Source: JACVRX01 sp963831385 (GTDB lineage: Bacteria; Actinomycetota; Actinomycetes; Jiangellales; Jiangellaceae). From it: DNA of 64,000 nucleotides. The stretch spans positions 1 to 64,000 of the forward strand of contig CAWHPW010000013.1 of the NCBI GenBank assembly GCA_963831385.1, read 5' to 3'. Positions 1 through 8,903 of this stretch are shown piece by piece (position 1 is the stretch's first letter; each line of letters begins with the position of its first letter). A model generated the notes under the pieces. The model was not told where the DNA came from and searched no databases. It saw nothing but the letters and a program-made list of their open reading frames with translations. The position numbers and the translations under genes were made by a program.

Positions 1-325
1 CCAGCTGGGGATGGGCCAGCAGCAACCGGCGTGAGGAGTCCATCACCTCGACCAGCCCGTCCCGCCAGTCCCCGTCCGCCGGATCGCCGACGTCGATGTC
101 GCCCAGAAGGTCGTCGATCAGGGCGTCCAGTAGGGCCTCCTTGTCGGGGAAGTAGCTGTACAGCGTGTTGGGCATCACACCCAACTCAGCTGCCAGCCGG
201 CGCATGGTGAGGTGGTCGACACCTTCGTCGTCGGCTACCCGACGGGCGGCCGCCAGCACTGATTCGCGGGTCAGGCCTGCGCGCTGTCCGGCACCCCGGT
301 GGTATGGGCGATCAGAGGTTGACAT
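1..325 (-). CDS. TetR family transcriptional regulator (3' end cut by window edge)
   Basis: Read from 325 leftwards the protein starts MSTSDRPYHRGAGQ and shows the canonical TetR N-terminal helix-turn-helix: RESVLAAARRVADDEG, then TMRRLAAELGV and the recognition-helix block NTLYSYFPDKEALLDAL. About 108 residues are visible; the ligand-binding C-terminal half runs off the window. The gene is divergent from the alpha/beta hydrolase at 382, and two perfect inverted repeats lie in the 56-bp gap. By analogy with TetR neighbours it probably represses itself and the hydrolase/trmO pair. The regulator class is clear from sequence; the effector is unknown. Confidence 0.93.
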   Translation of the reverse strand, partial: MSTSDRPYHRGAGQRAGLTRESVLAAARRVADDEGVDHLTMRRLAAELGVMPNTLYSYFPDKEALLDALIDDLLGDIDVGDPADGDWRDGLVEVMDSSRRLLLAHPQL

Positions 326-333
326 GATGAGAT

Positions 334-346
334 TGTACAGCGTACA
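334..346. promoter_or_regulatory. Inverted repeat, candidate TetR operator 1
   Basis: TGTAC-AGC-GTACA is a perfect 5-bp inverted repeat with a 3-bp centre. It lies just upstream of the TetR start codon in the divergent gap. Candidate operator, inferred from position and symmetry only. Confidence 0.5.
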
Positions 347-349
347 GTA

Positions 350-366
350 ATTGGACAACGTCCAAT
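350..366. promoter_or_regulatory. Inverted repeat, candidate TetR operator 2
   Basis: ATTGGAC-AAC-GTCCAAT is a perfect 7-bp inverted repeat ending 15 bp before the hydrolase start at 382. With a 17-bp total length it has the size expected of a TetR dimer site, and is the better of the two candidates for control of both divergent genes. Confidence 0.6.
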
Positions 367-381
367 AGAAGGAGTCTGCTG

Positions 382-1140
382 ATGTCGACCTACGTTCTTG
401 TCCCCGGTGCCTGGCTGGGTGGCTGGTCTTGGCAGCCGGTGGCCGCCCAACTCCGAGCCCACGGTCACGACGTCTACCCGGTGACGCTCACCGGGCTGGG
501 GGAGCGCTCCCACCTGGCCAGTCCCGAAGTCGACCTCGACACCTACATCGCCGACGTCGTCAACCTGGTCGATTTCGAGGACCTCCACGATGTGGTCTTG
601 GTCGGCCACAGCTACGCCGGGTTGGTGGTCACGGCGGTGGCCGATCGGATTCCCGAGCGCATCGCCGTGTTGGCCTACCTTGAATCCGGACCTGTTCCGG
701 ACGGTGCCACGTACCTGGACATGCAGCCGCCGCCGGCAAAGCAGCTGATCGAGCGGCTGGTCGAGGAGTCCGGCGACGGCTGGCGGATCCCGATGCCGTC
801 ATGGGAGGAGCTCGAAGGTGTCTTGGGTGCGAGCCTCGACGGCCTCAGAGACGACAAGCGCAGCCGCATGCGTGCCCGAGCCGTCGCTCAGCCACTGCGG
901 ACCTGCACCCAACCCGTGTCACTGAAGAACCCGGCCCGCGAGCAGCTCTCGAAGCTGCTGATCACCTGCAGCTTCCCGCTCGCCCAGGTGCGGCAGATGA
1001 TTGCCGACGGCCATCCTTGGTTCGCGGAGCTGGCCAGCCCGCAGTGGTCGTTCCTGGAACTGCCCACCGGCCACTGGCCGATGTTCACCGAGCCAAGCCG
1101 GCTGGCCGACCTGCTCCACAACATTCCGGGGGACGCGTGA
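382..1140 (+). CDS. Alpha/beta hydrolase (esterase type)
   Basis: 252-residue cytoplasmic protein of the compact alpha/beta-hydrolase group that includes salicylate-esterase-like enzymes. It opens with the oxyanion-loop motif STYVLVPGAWLGGWSWQPV, has the nucleophile elbow GHSYAG (Ser at about residue 76) and ends with the catalytic-His region GHWPMF. The start follows AGAAGGAG at 368-375. The next gene (trmO) overlaps by GTGA, so they are probably co-transcribed and controlled by the divergent TetR protein. Substrate cannot be read from sequence; an ester or amide xenobiotic is a reasonable guess. Confidence 0.9.
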   Translation: MSTYVLVPGAWLGGWSWQPVAAQLRAHGHDVYPVTLTGLGERSHLASPEVDLDTYIADVVNLVDFEDLHDVVLVGHSYAGLVVTAVADRIPERIAVLAYLESGPVPDGATYLDMQPPPAKQLIERLVEESGDGWRIPMPSWEELEGVLGASLDGLRDDKRSRMRARAVAQPLRTCTQPVSLKNPAREQLSKLLITCSFPLAQVRQMIADGHPWFAELASPQWSFLELPTGHWPMFTEPSRLADLLHNIPGDA

Positions 1141-1553
1141 TCGACAGCCCACTGGTGTTGCGGCCCATCGGGTGGGTGGAGTCGCCGTTGCGTTCCCGCG
1201 ACGACGCTCCGCTGCAAGGCGACGAGGGAGCGCCGGATGCTTGGCTCGTCTTCGAACCAGCAGTGCGTGAAGGCCTCGACGGTCTTCAAGTCGGGTCCGA
1301 TGTGCTGGTCATCACGTGGCTGGACCGCGCGGATCGCGACGTGTTGGCCGTTCATCCGCGAGACGACCCAGACCGGCCGCTCACCGGTGTGTTCAACACC
1401 CGATCGGCCGACCGGCCGAACCCTCTCGGGCTACACCGAGTGACGGTCCTGTCGATCGACGGACTGCGGGTGCAGGTTCGGAACCTCGAGGCGCTGAACG
1501 GGACGCCCGTTGTTGACGTCAAGCCAGTTCTCGATCCAGGCGTCGAGCGCTGA
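1137..1553 (+). CDS. trmO: tRNA (t6A37) N6-methyltransferase TrmO-like
   Basis: 138 residues, GTG start overlapping the hydrolase stop codon. The protein has the TrmO/UPF0066 signatures: an N-terminal PIGWVESPLRSRDDAPLQG block, the central ITWLDRADRDVL, and the SAM-binding segment GVFNTRSADRPNPLGLHRV. The family uses S-adenosylmethionine to methylate the t6A base at position 37 of threonine tRNA. Some small family members do other work, so the tRNA role is inferred from family membership. A decayed copy of its first ~33 codons is present at 4969-5068. Confidence 0.85.
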   Translation: MIDSPLVLRPIGWVESPLRSRDDAPLQGDEGAPDAWLVFEPAVREGLDGLQVGSDVLVITWLDRADRDVLAVHPRDDPDRPLTGVFNTRSADRPNPLGLHRVTVLSIDGLRVQVRNLEALNGTPVVDVKPVLDPGVER

Positions 1554-1648
1554 CGTCATGGCTGCGATGCGGCTGTCCTGAAGTACCGACGGCATCATCG
1601 AGTGGGTTCTGACGCTGAGTCGAGATCGGGCGAGACAGGGGAGCTGAG

Positions 1649-3055
1649 ATGGCAGAGCAGGTGGACGTAGTCGTCGTCGGGCTGGGCGTCGGCGGCGAGG
1701 AGGTGGCCGGCAAGCTGGCCGAGGCGGGCCTCGACGTGGTGGGTATCGAGCACGGCTTGGTCGGCGGGGAGTGCCCGTACTGGGGATGTGTGCCGAGCAA
1801 GATGATGATCCGGGCCGCCAACCTGCTTGCCGAAGGGCGTCGAATCGAGGCGATGTCGGGGCATGCCACGGTGAGCCCGGACTGGGCTCCGGTCGCGGAA
1901 CGGATCCGGGACGAGGCCACCGACGACTGGAACGACCAGGTCGCGGTCGATCGGTTCACCGGCAAGGGTGGCCGGTTCGTCCGCGGCAGAGGCCGGCTGG
2001 CCGGGCCCGGTGTGGTCGAGGTCGACGGCGAGCGGTTCGAGGCACGCCGCGGCGTAGTTCTCGCGACCGGGACGGTGCCGACGATCCCACCGATCGACGG
2101 GCTGGCCGACACCCCGTACTGGACCAACCGGGAGGCGATCGAGGCCAAGACGTTGCCCGCATCGCTGCTCGTGCTCGGTGGCGGCGCGATCGGCCTGGAG
2201 CTCGCCCAGGCGTACGCGCGCTTCGGCGTCGAGGTGACGGTCGTCGAAGCAATGGATCGGCTGCTCCCCGTCGAGGAGCCGGAGTCGTCGAGCTTGGCGC
2301 AAGACGCCCTGGACGCCGATGGCATTACCGTGCGTACCGGCGCCAAGGCGACCGCAATCGCACACGACGGCGACCGGTTCACCGTCACTGCCGGCGGCAG
2401 CGAGCTGGTGACCGACCGGCTGCTGGTCGCGGTGGGCCGGCGGGCCGATCTTCGCCCGCTGGGCGTGGACACCGTGGGCCTCGACCCGGACCGGCCCGCG
2501 GTCAGAGTCGACGAGAGAATGCGGGCCGGAGAGCAGCTGTGGGCCGTCGGGGACGTCACCGAGCACGGCGGATTCACCCACGTGGCGATGTACCAGGCCG
2601 GGATCGCCATCCGCGACATCCTCGGCGAGGATGGGCCGCCGGCGGACTATCGCGCCGTGCCCCGGGTGACGTTCACCGACCCCGAGATCGGCTCAGTCGG
2701 GCTCACCGAGGCGCAGGCCCGCGATGCTGGCGTGCGCGTCGCGACCGGGTTGGCGCAGGTGCCGTCGTCGGCGCGTGGGTGGATTCACAAGGCCGGCAAC
2801 GACGGCATCATCAAACTGGTCGCCGACGCCGACCGCGGAGTGCTGGTCGGCGCCACCTCGGCCGGGCCGATGGGCGGTGAGGTGCTGTCCGCCCTGGTCG
2901 TCGCGGTGAAGGCCCAGGTCCCCGTCGACACCCTGCGGCACATGATCTACGCCTACCCGACGTTCCACCGCGGCATCGAAGACGCACTGCGTGACCTGGA
3001 CCGAGTCATGACCCGCAGCCCTAGTCGGCACTCCGCGGCATTCCGGCGACGGTGA
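1649..3055 (+). CDS. FAD-dependent pyridine nucleotide-disulphide oxidoreductase
   Basis: 468 residues, with AGGGGAG upstream of the ATG. FAD-binding Rossmann motif VVVGLGVGGEEVA at the N-terminus, redox-active disulphide ECPYWGCVPSK (C42 and C47), NAD(P)-binding motif LVLGGGAIGLELAQAYARFG, second FAD motif LWAVGDVTEHGGFTHVA, and a dimerisation domain ending YPTFHRGIEDAL. This is the architecture of dihydrolipoamide dehydrogenase and mercuric reductase. No N-terminal heavy-metal domain and no C-terminal vicinal cysteines are present, so mercuric reduction is unlikely; the true substrate is unknown. Its 3' end overlaps the convergent gene at 3021 by 35 bp. Confidence 0.88.
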   Translation: MAEQVDVVVVGLGVGGEEVAGKLAEAGLDVVGIEHGLVGGECPYWGCVPSKMMIRAANLLAEGRRIEAMSGHATVSPDWAPVAERIRDEATDDWNDQVAVDRFTGKGGRFVRGRGRLAGPGVVEVDGERFEARRGVVLATGTVPTIPPIDGLADTPYWTNREAIEAKTLPASLLVLGGGAIGLELAQAYARFGVEVTVVEAMDRLLPVEEPESSSLAQDALDADGITVRTGAKATAIAHDGDRFTVTAGGSELVTDRLLVAVGRRADLRPLGVDTVGLDPDRPAVRVDERMRAGEQLWAVGDVTEHGGFTHVAMYQAGIAIRDILGEDGPPADYRAVPRVTFTDPEIGSVGLTEAQARDAGVRVATGLAQVPSSARGWIHKAGNDGIIKLVADADRGVLVGATSAGPMGGEVLSALVVAVKAQVPVDTLRHMIYAYPTFHRGIEDALRDLDRVMTRSPSRHSAAFRRR

Positions 3056-4209
3056 TCTGAGCCACGTTCGTCACTTGCCCGCCTAAGCTCGCCGCTCGTC
3101 GACGACCTCGAAGAGCGTGGGCCGCGCTGGCCCGGCCGTTCACCAGGACCTCGACCCGATGTGGCCCCGGGTAGTGGGTACGCGTGGTGTGCTGGGCGAG
3201 CGAGATCGTCTTCGTGAGCTCCGCGGACGCGTGTGGCGCGAGGTCGAGCTCCTTCAGCTTGAAGACCTTCGGGCTGGGCCTTCCGTTGGCCTTGACGAAG
3301 TGCACGCGTAGGTCGACCAGCAGCCGCTCGGTCGAGGAGCCCTCGTTCGCCAGTTCAACGGCGACGGTGACGGTCTCACCGATCGGCACGATGGCCGGTA
3401 CGACGCGGATCTCCCGCACGACGGCGGCGGTTGCCTCGCCGAACCCGAGGATCTCCAGCGCCGCCGGGTCTCCGCGCTTCACCGCTGAGCGGAGGGCGTG
3501 CCGGATCAGCCAGCGCCGCTCCGCCGTGGCGGCCTCCGCCCACTGCCGGCAGGTCTGGATCAGCGCCGCTGGGTTGTCCTTGCCGATGTCGTTGAGGTTG
3601 TTGGCGACCGACCGGCGGACGTAGAGCTCCGGGTCGTCCTTGAGCAGCTCGAGCAGCTCGAGCACCGGCCGCGGATCGGCCTGGAATGCGCGCAGCCGTG
3701 GCGCCCACGGCAGCCGTGGTCGGGTGCCTTCGGAAACGAGGCGCCGAACGTGGACGTTCTGGTCGTGCGCCCACTCCCGCAGCCGGGCCAGCGTTTGCTC
3801 CGGGTAGCGCTCCAGAAAGACCCGGATGCTGTATTCCGCCGAGAACCGTTGGGTCAGCTCGTACTGTGCGCGCATCGACGCCTCGAAGTGCTCGACCCCG
3901 AACTCCGCGACATAGAACACGTGCGGCAGGTAGACGAACACCTCGATGCCGGTGAGCTCCGCCGCTTCGAGCTTCGGCCCGAGCGAAGCGATGAGGATCT
4001 CGATGGCCCGCTGGTAGTCCTGCGGGAGGTGGCGACCCAGCGCCATGGCGATGTGCCGCGCGCGCGGCGTGAGCTCCAGCGCCTCGATAGTCGTCGAGCG
4101 CGTCGACCAGGAAGGCTTCGCGTGGAAAGGCGCTGTCCACGTTCTGGATCATGTCGGCGATCCGCGCCGGGATCTCCGGACCGAAGTAGTTCTTCAGCGG
4201 CTCAGCCAT
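3021..4209 (-). pseudogene. HEAT-repeat DNA alkylation repair-like protein, one frameshift
   Basis: Starts MAEPLKNYFGPEIPARIADM at 4209. After LVDALDDY the reading frame changes: EALELTPRARHIAMALG continues one frame over, consistent with one extra base near 4095-4100. The remainder runs intact to 3021. The protein is HEAT-like (LELLKDDPELYVRRSVANNL, DNPAALIQTCRQWAE), as in the AlkC/AlkD DNA glycosylases, followed by a beta-rich C-terminal tail (about 130 residues). Joined length is about 395 residues. Either a sequencing indel or a recent pseudogene; everything outside the shift looks under selection. Function as a base-excision enzyme is inferred from family. Confidence 0.75.
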
Positions 4210-4331
4210 GAGCTGGTTCGTTCCGAAAGAGAGGCGAAGGTGGCTCGCTCTCAGCCTGCACGGCGACAGCGTGCCGTGGTGCGCTCCGATACCGTCCGGA
4301 AGTGCCAGCCACAACCCAATCGGAGCACACG

Positions 4332-4956
4332 ATGGCGACGAAGGTGGACTTCAAGCGTGAGCTACGCGAGCTGTATAGCGCGAGCCGCGAACCGAAGCTC
4401 GTCGACGTACCAGACGCTGAACTACTTGATGATCGACGGCCACGGCGACCCGAACACGGCGGTCGAATACCGCGAAGCGGTGGAGGCGCTGTATGCGATC
4501 TCGTATGCCGCGAAGTTCATCGTCAAGGGCGTCCCCAACGGCCTGGACTATGGCGTGTTGCCGCTGGAAGGGCTGTGGTGGACGGCGGACATGTCCACGT
4601 TCTCGACGGACGACAAGTCGGCCTGGGACTGGACCATGATGATCATGCAGCCGGATGTGGTGACGACGGAGGTCTTCGAGCAAGGCCTTGCGAAGACCGC
4701 GAAGAAAGGGCTCGCCGCTCATGGCCGGGTTCGGCTGGAACGCTTCGCCGAGGGACGCTCGGCGCAGATCATGCACGTCGGTCCGTACGCAACCGAACAG
4801 CCGACGATCGAGCGTCTGCACGCGTTCATCGCCGAGCAGGGTTTGCAGCTCCGCGGCAAGCACCATGAGATCTACCTGAGCGACCCCCGGCGCAGTGCCC
4901 CCGAGAAGATGAAGACGATCATCCGTCAGCCAGTGACCGCCGACGGGACGTCGTAG
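4332..4956 (+). pseudogene. GyrI-like small-molecule-binding domain protein, one frameshift
   Basis: Starts MATKVDFKRELRELY at 4332; after PKLVDVP the frame changes near 4412-4418 and the protein continues LNYLMIDGHGDPNTAVEYRE to the stop at 4956. The joined protein (~208 residues) matches the GyrI-like family: GLWWTADMSTF, DWTMMIMQPDVV, AQIMHVGPYATEQPTIERLH, and a C-terminal HHEIYLSDPRR. These proteins bind or hydrolyse small xenobiotics and are often paired with MerR/AraC regulators. The shift is one base, and no other damage is visible. Confidence 0.8.
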
Positions 4957-4968
4957 GTCGGAGGACGC

Positions 4969-5068
4969 GTGACCCAAGATCCGCTTGTGCCGAAGCCGAT
5001 TGGGTAGGTGGAGTCGCCGCTGCGGCCTTGCGAGGAGGCGCCGCTGCAGGGGGATGGGGGAGCACGTG
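4969..5068 (+). pseudogene. 5' fragment of a second trmO copy
   Basis: Translated from the GTG at 4969 this reads VTQDPLVPKPIG-stop-VESPLRPCEEAPLQGDGGA, clearly homologous to the first 33 residues of trmO at 1137 (LRPIGWVESPLRSRDDAPLQGDEGA), with TGG changed to TAG. Even the GGACGCGTGA context of the start codon is shared. The rest of the gene is absent or unrecognisable up to 5227. This is a dead partial duplicate. Confidence 0.75.
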
Positions 5069-5227
5069 AAGCCGTCCGGCTCCCGGATGCGCGGTGTGCG
5101 GTTGGGCTCGATGCGCGGCGGCCCGGTTTGGAGTATCCGGCCTGAACGAACGGGGGGCGGCCGGCCATCCGCTGTGGGGTGGCGGCGGTGATCTTCGACT
5201 GCCGGGCGGCGACGACGGCGGCGCTGC

Positions 5228-6097
5228 TCACGCTTTCAGCGCCTGCCGTGCCGCCTCGTCGAACGGCGTGAGCTCGAACGGCACGAGCTGGCGGATCCGT
5301 TCCTCGCGCGCGATCGTCGGGTTCTTCAGCCCTTCGACGAGCGGCCGCGCGACCGACGCGTTCACGGGTGTGACGAGCTCGAGCCAGAGTGCTGACAGCG
5401 CCGGTGTCAGCACGGGCACTTCGACGATCCTCGGCTTCCGCCCGAGCAGCGCCGCGATCCGCTCGATCATTTGGCGGTAGGTCATCACCTCCGGGCCGCC
5501 GGCGTCGAAGCCCTCGCGGAAAGCGGCCTCGTTGCCTGCGACACCGGCGAGATAGCGCGTGATGTCGGCGAGCGCGATCGGCTGCGTCGGCGTCGAGACC
5601 CAGCTGGGCGTGATCATCACCGGCAGCCGCTTGACCAGGCCGAGGATCGTCTCGAACGCGGCGCTCCCCTTCCCGACGACGATCGCGGCGCGAAGCGTCG
5701 TCACCGGCACGCCGTCCGCGCCGAGGTGCTCCCCCGTCTCGTGCCGGCTGCGCAGGTGGGCGGAGGCCTCGGCGTCATCGCCGCCGAGGCCGCCGAGATA
5801 GACGATCTGGCGCACGCCCGCACCTGCCGCCTCGCGGGAGACGTTTGCCGCGGCGTCGCGGTCGCGCTGTTCGAAGTCGCGCACGCCGAGCGAGTGGACG
5901 AGGTAGTAGGCGACGTCGGCGCCGGCGAGCGCGTCGCCGACGCCCTCACCCGAGGCGACGTCGGCGGAGACCCAGTGGACGCGGTCCTCGGGCTCGCGCG
6001 CCGTCCGCGAGACGGCGACGACCTCGTGCTCGCCGGCGAGCAGCGGCAACAGCGCGCGGCCGATCACTCCTGTCGCGCCGAAGACCACGACCTTCAC
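5228..6097 (-). CDS. NAD(P)-binding SDR/NmrA-type protein
   Basis: 289 residues from a GTG at 6097 (VKVVVFGATGVIGRALLPLL), with the GxxGxxG dinucleotide motif at the N-terminus and the atypical-SDR signatures DVAYYLVHSLG, QIVYLGGLGGDD and GGPEVMTYRQMIERIA. It overlaps the upstream gene at 6094 by GTGA, so the two are translationally coupled. Its closest relative in this window is the N-terminal half of the protein at 37097 (shared YYLxHxLG, YLGGLxxxD, LPVMxTPxWV, RPLVEGLK). The C-terminal DUF2867 portion of that protein is missing here, so this is a stand-alone short form. Confidence 0.85.
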   Translation of the reverse strand: MKVVVFGATGVIGRALLPLLAGEHEVVAVSRTAREPEDRVHWVSADVASGEGVGDALAGADVAYYLVHSLGVRDFEQRDRDAAANVSREAAGAGVRQIVYLGGLGGDDAEASAHLRSRHETGEHLGADGVPVTTLRAAIVVGKGSAAFETILGLVKRLPVMITPSWVSTPTQPIALADITRYLAGVAGNEAAFREGFDAGGPEVMTYRQMIERIAALLGRKPRIVEVPVLTPALSALWLELVTPVNASVARPLVEGLKNPTIAREERIRQLVPFELTPFDEAARQALKA

Positions 6098-6588
6098 GAG
6101 GCGCGCCCTCCCGTGAGGAGCTCGAAGTAGCGCCGGCTGACCGCCGCGTGGAAGGGGCTCTGCCCCTTCGCGTAGAGCAGCCCGTCGAGCCGCGGCAGGT
6201 ACTCCTCGACCGCGACGCTGAGCTCGTGGCCGCCCTCGACGGCCCGCTGCGCGAGCGTCACCGACCCGCCCGCCCGCAGCGCCAGCAGGCCGCCAACGAT
6301 CGCGTGCCGGCACGAGACGAACCCGTCGCCGGTCTCCAGCTCGGCTGGGCCGAAGGTGAGGAGGCCGACCGCGCCGAACAACCTCAGACGCCCGCCGGAG
6401 CCCGTCCAGCCAGCGCGGATGCCGCCGCGGGTGAAGCGCTCGACCGCCCGCCAGTAGACCACGCCCAGCGTGCGGGCGCCGGACTCGGAGGGCTCCACCG
6501 CGGGCTCAGAGGCGAGCACGCGCTGGCGGGACTCGTACCCGCCCGAGTCGAGCAGCCGCTCCATCGTCTCCCAGTCGCGCAAGCTCAC
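6094..6588 (-). CDS. Conserved protein of unknown function upstream of SDR
   Basis: About 164 residues if started at the GTG at 6588 (VSLRDWETMERLLDSGGYES); an ATG at 6627 would add 13 residues. The protein is predicted mostly helical, with GARTLGVVYWRAVERFTRGG and a C-terminal PFHAAVSRRYFELL. No signal peptide or membrane segment is evident and I do not recognise the family. It is coupled by a GTGA overlap to the SDR protein, suggesting a shared job. Confidence 0.6.
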   Translation of the reverse strand: MSLRDWETMERLLDSGGYESRQRVLASEPAVEPSESGARTLGVVYWRAVERFTRGGIRAGWTGSGGRLRLFGAVGLLTFGPAELETGDGFVSCRHAIVGGLLALRAGGSVTLAQRAVEGGHELSVAVEEYLPRLDGLLYAKGQSPFHAAVSRRYFELLTGGRAS

Positions 6589-6705
6589 AGCAGCAGCCTG
6601 ACACGAAACGGCCGACCACCTCGGCATGCCCCACGATCGGCTCCGAGTAATCGGCGGTGCCCAGCACCGACCGAGCAGTGAGTGCAGGTTCGTGCCGCGC
6701 GTCCC

Positions 6706-8829
6706 TTACCCGTCGATCGCGAGCACGAAGGGAAGCACGGCCGATGCACCGGCCGTGCGGAGCGCTCGGGCTGCAACGGTGATCGTCCAGCGCGAGTCGG
6801 CGAGGTCGTCGACCAGAAGCACTGGTTTGTCACCGAGCCGCTGTACGCCGTCATGCACCTCGGGCGGCACGCTGAAGGCATCCCAGAGGGCGGCCAACCG
6901 GTAGGCACTGTTGGCCTCCCGTGTGGCGGGTGCAGTGTGTTCGGGCGTCAGCCGCAACTGCCCGAGCATGGGCAGCCGCCCGATCTGTGCGATCCGAGTG
7001 GCCAGCGAACTCACCAGGGTCGGCCGGCGACGTGACGGAACCGCCACCACGGCAGCCGGGCGGCTCTCCCATTCCCAGCTGCGCATGACCTCCACCACGG
7101 CGGAGACGACGGCCGCCGGAACTTCCTGGTCCGGAGCGTCCGGACCAAGCAGGCGGCGCAGCCGGTCGCCCCACCCGAGGTCGGAGCTCCGCGCGAGCGC
7201 CCGGCCGGAGGAGGCGCGCTCCTCGACCGCAATACGACCTCGAACCGGCACGCCGAGCGTCTCCATGGCAGACGGCCACTGCACCCGGGGCTCGAGCTCG
7301 ACGCCCGGACGGTCCAGGCTCTCCCGCGCTGCGCCCACCGCCGCAGCGGGCACGTTGACCGGATAGAACGGCCCAGCGCACACGTCGCACCGCCCGCACG
7401 GAGCCGCATGCGCGTCGTCGAGTATGCGCCGTAGGTACGCCATCCGGCAGCCGGGACCGGTGATGTAGCGGCGCATCGCCTGCTGCTCGGCCTGCCGGGT
7501 CTGGGCGACCCGTGTGTATCGATCACTGTCGTACTGCCACGGTGCGCCAGTGGAAACCCAACCGCCGGTGACACGGCGAACCGCCCCGTCGACGTCGAGC
7601 ACCTTGAGCATGAGCTCCAGCCGAGTGCGCCGCAGCTCGACCCTGGCCTCCAGGGCAGCCATGGACAGCGGCCGGTCAGACTCGGCCAGCACGTCGAGCA
7701 CACGTCGGACATGCGTCTCGGCCGGGAAGCCCACGCTGTCGAAGTACCGCCAGATATCAGCGTCTTCTCGGCCCGGTAGCAGCAAGACGTCAGCTCGATC
7801 GAGCGCGCGTCCGGCCCGGCCGACCTGCTGGTAGTAGGCAATCGGAGACGGCGGTGCACCCATGTGTACGACGAATCCGAGGTTGGGCTTGTCGAATCCC
7901 ATCCCCAACGCGGAGGTCGCGATCAGAGCCTTTACGTCGCCCGACAGAAGTGCCGCCTCGGCGGCCAGCCGTTCGGCTGCATCAGTGCGCCCGGTGTAGG
8001 CCAGCACGTTGTGGCCGTGGCCCCGCAGATGTCGGGCGAGGTCCTCGGCTGCCGCCACGGTCAGCGCGTAGACGATGCCGCTGCCCGGCAGGCTGTCCAG
8101 ATGCGCGCTGAGCCAGCCGAGTCGATGCTCGTTCGTGCGAAGCGAGAGCACGCCGAGCCGGAGGCTCGCGCGGTCGAGTGATCCACGCTGGACGAACGTG
8201 TCCGCGCCCAACTGCTCGGCGACATCGGCCACGACTCGGGCGTTCGCAGTCGCGGTGGTCGCGAGCACCGGCGTGCCCGGACGCAGGCGGTCCAGCGCAT
8301 CGCGGATCCGCCGGTAGTCGGGTCGGAAGTCGTGTCCCCAGTCGGAGATGCAGTGCGCCTCGTCGACGACCAGAAGCCCCAACCGCGGCGCCAGACCGGG
8401 AAGCACGTCATCGCGGAAGCCGGGGCTGTTGAGCCGCTCTGGGCTGATCAACAGAACGTCGACCGCATCAGTGCGAAGCTCGTCCTCGATACCACGCCAT
8501 TCCTCGAGGTTCGCCGAGTTGATCGTCCGCGCTCTGATGCCGGCCCGAGCAGCCGCGTCGACTTGGTTGCGCATCAACGCGAGCAGCGGCGAGACGATCA
8601 ACGTGGGACCGGAACCGCGAGCCCGCAGCAGCATCGTGGCGACGAAGTAGACCGCGGACTTGCCCCAGCCGGTGCGTTGAACGACCAGAGCCCGTCGCTG
8701 CTGTGCGACGAGGACATCGACCGCCTCCCACTGGTCGTCGCGCAGCTCGGCGTCGGATACACCGACCAGCGCCCGCAACGACGCCTCCGCGTCCGTGCGC
8801 AGCCCGTCACCGACCACGGTCTCGACCAT
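6706..8829 (-). CDS. RecQ-type ATP-dependent DNA helicase with C-terminal phosphoribosyltransferase-like domain
   Basis: 707 residues from the ATG at 8829. Superfamily 2 motifs: Walker A VVQRTGWGKSAVYF, DEAH box LLVVDEAHCISDWGHDFRPD, ATTATA, and motif VI QQVGRAGRALDRA. A RecQ zinc cluster follows (CRMAYLRRILDDAHAAPCGRC). No HRDC domain is visible. Instead the last ~110 residues carry a type I phosphoribosyltransferase-like motif, KPVLLVDDLADSRWT, as found in ComF-like domains. The 3'-5' helicase role in repair is inferred from family; the PRT extension is known in an actinobacterial RecQ subset and its role is unclear. Confidence 0.92.
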   Translation of the reverse strand: MVETVVGDGLRTDAEASLRALVGVSDAELRDDQWEAVDVLVAQQRRALVVQRTGWGKSAVYFVATMLLRARGSGPTLIVSPLLALMRNQVDAAARAGIRARTINSANLEEWRGIEDELRTDAVDVLLISPERLNSPGFRDDVLPGLAPRLGLLVVDEAHCISDWGHDFRPDYRRIRDALDRLRPGTPVLATTATANARVVADVAEQLGADTFVQRGSLDRASLRLGVLSLRTNEHRLGWLSAHLDSLPGSGIVYALTVAAAEDLARHLRGHGHNVLAYTGRTDAAERLAAEAALLSGDVKALIATSALGMGFDKPNLGFVVHMGAPPSPIAYYQQVGRAGRALDRADVLLLPGREDADIWRYFDSVGFPAETHVRRVLDVLAESDRPLSMAALEARVELRRTRLELMLKVLDVDGAVRRVTGGWVSTGAPWQYDSDRYTRVAQTRQAEQQAMRRYITGPGCRMAYLRRILDDAHAAPCGRCDVCAGPFYPVNVPAAAVGAARESLDRPGVELEPRVQWPSAMETLGVPVRGRIAVEERASSGRALARSSDLGWGDRLRRLLGPDAPDQEVPAAVVSAVVEVMRSWEWESRPAAVVAVPSRRRPTLVSSLATRIAQIGRLPMLGQLRLTPEHTAPATREANSAYRLAALWDAFSVPPEVHDGVQRLGDKPVLLVDDLADSRWTITVAARALRTAGASAVLPFVLAIDG

Positions 8830-8903
8830 GGCTCGACGGTATAGAGCGGCGCCGACAAGTCGTTGCCCGCGGAGCTTCGCCGCTACGGCTGATGATCGGC
8901 CAC

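Noticed and set aside
1649..3055. Mercuric reductase
   Set aside because: Lacks the N-terminal metal-binding domain and the C-terminal cysteine pair; only the general disulphide-reductase architecture is supported.
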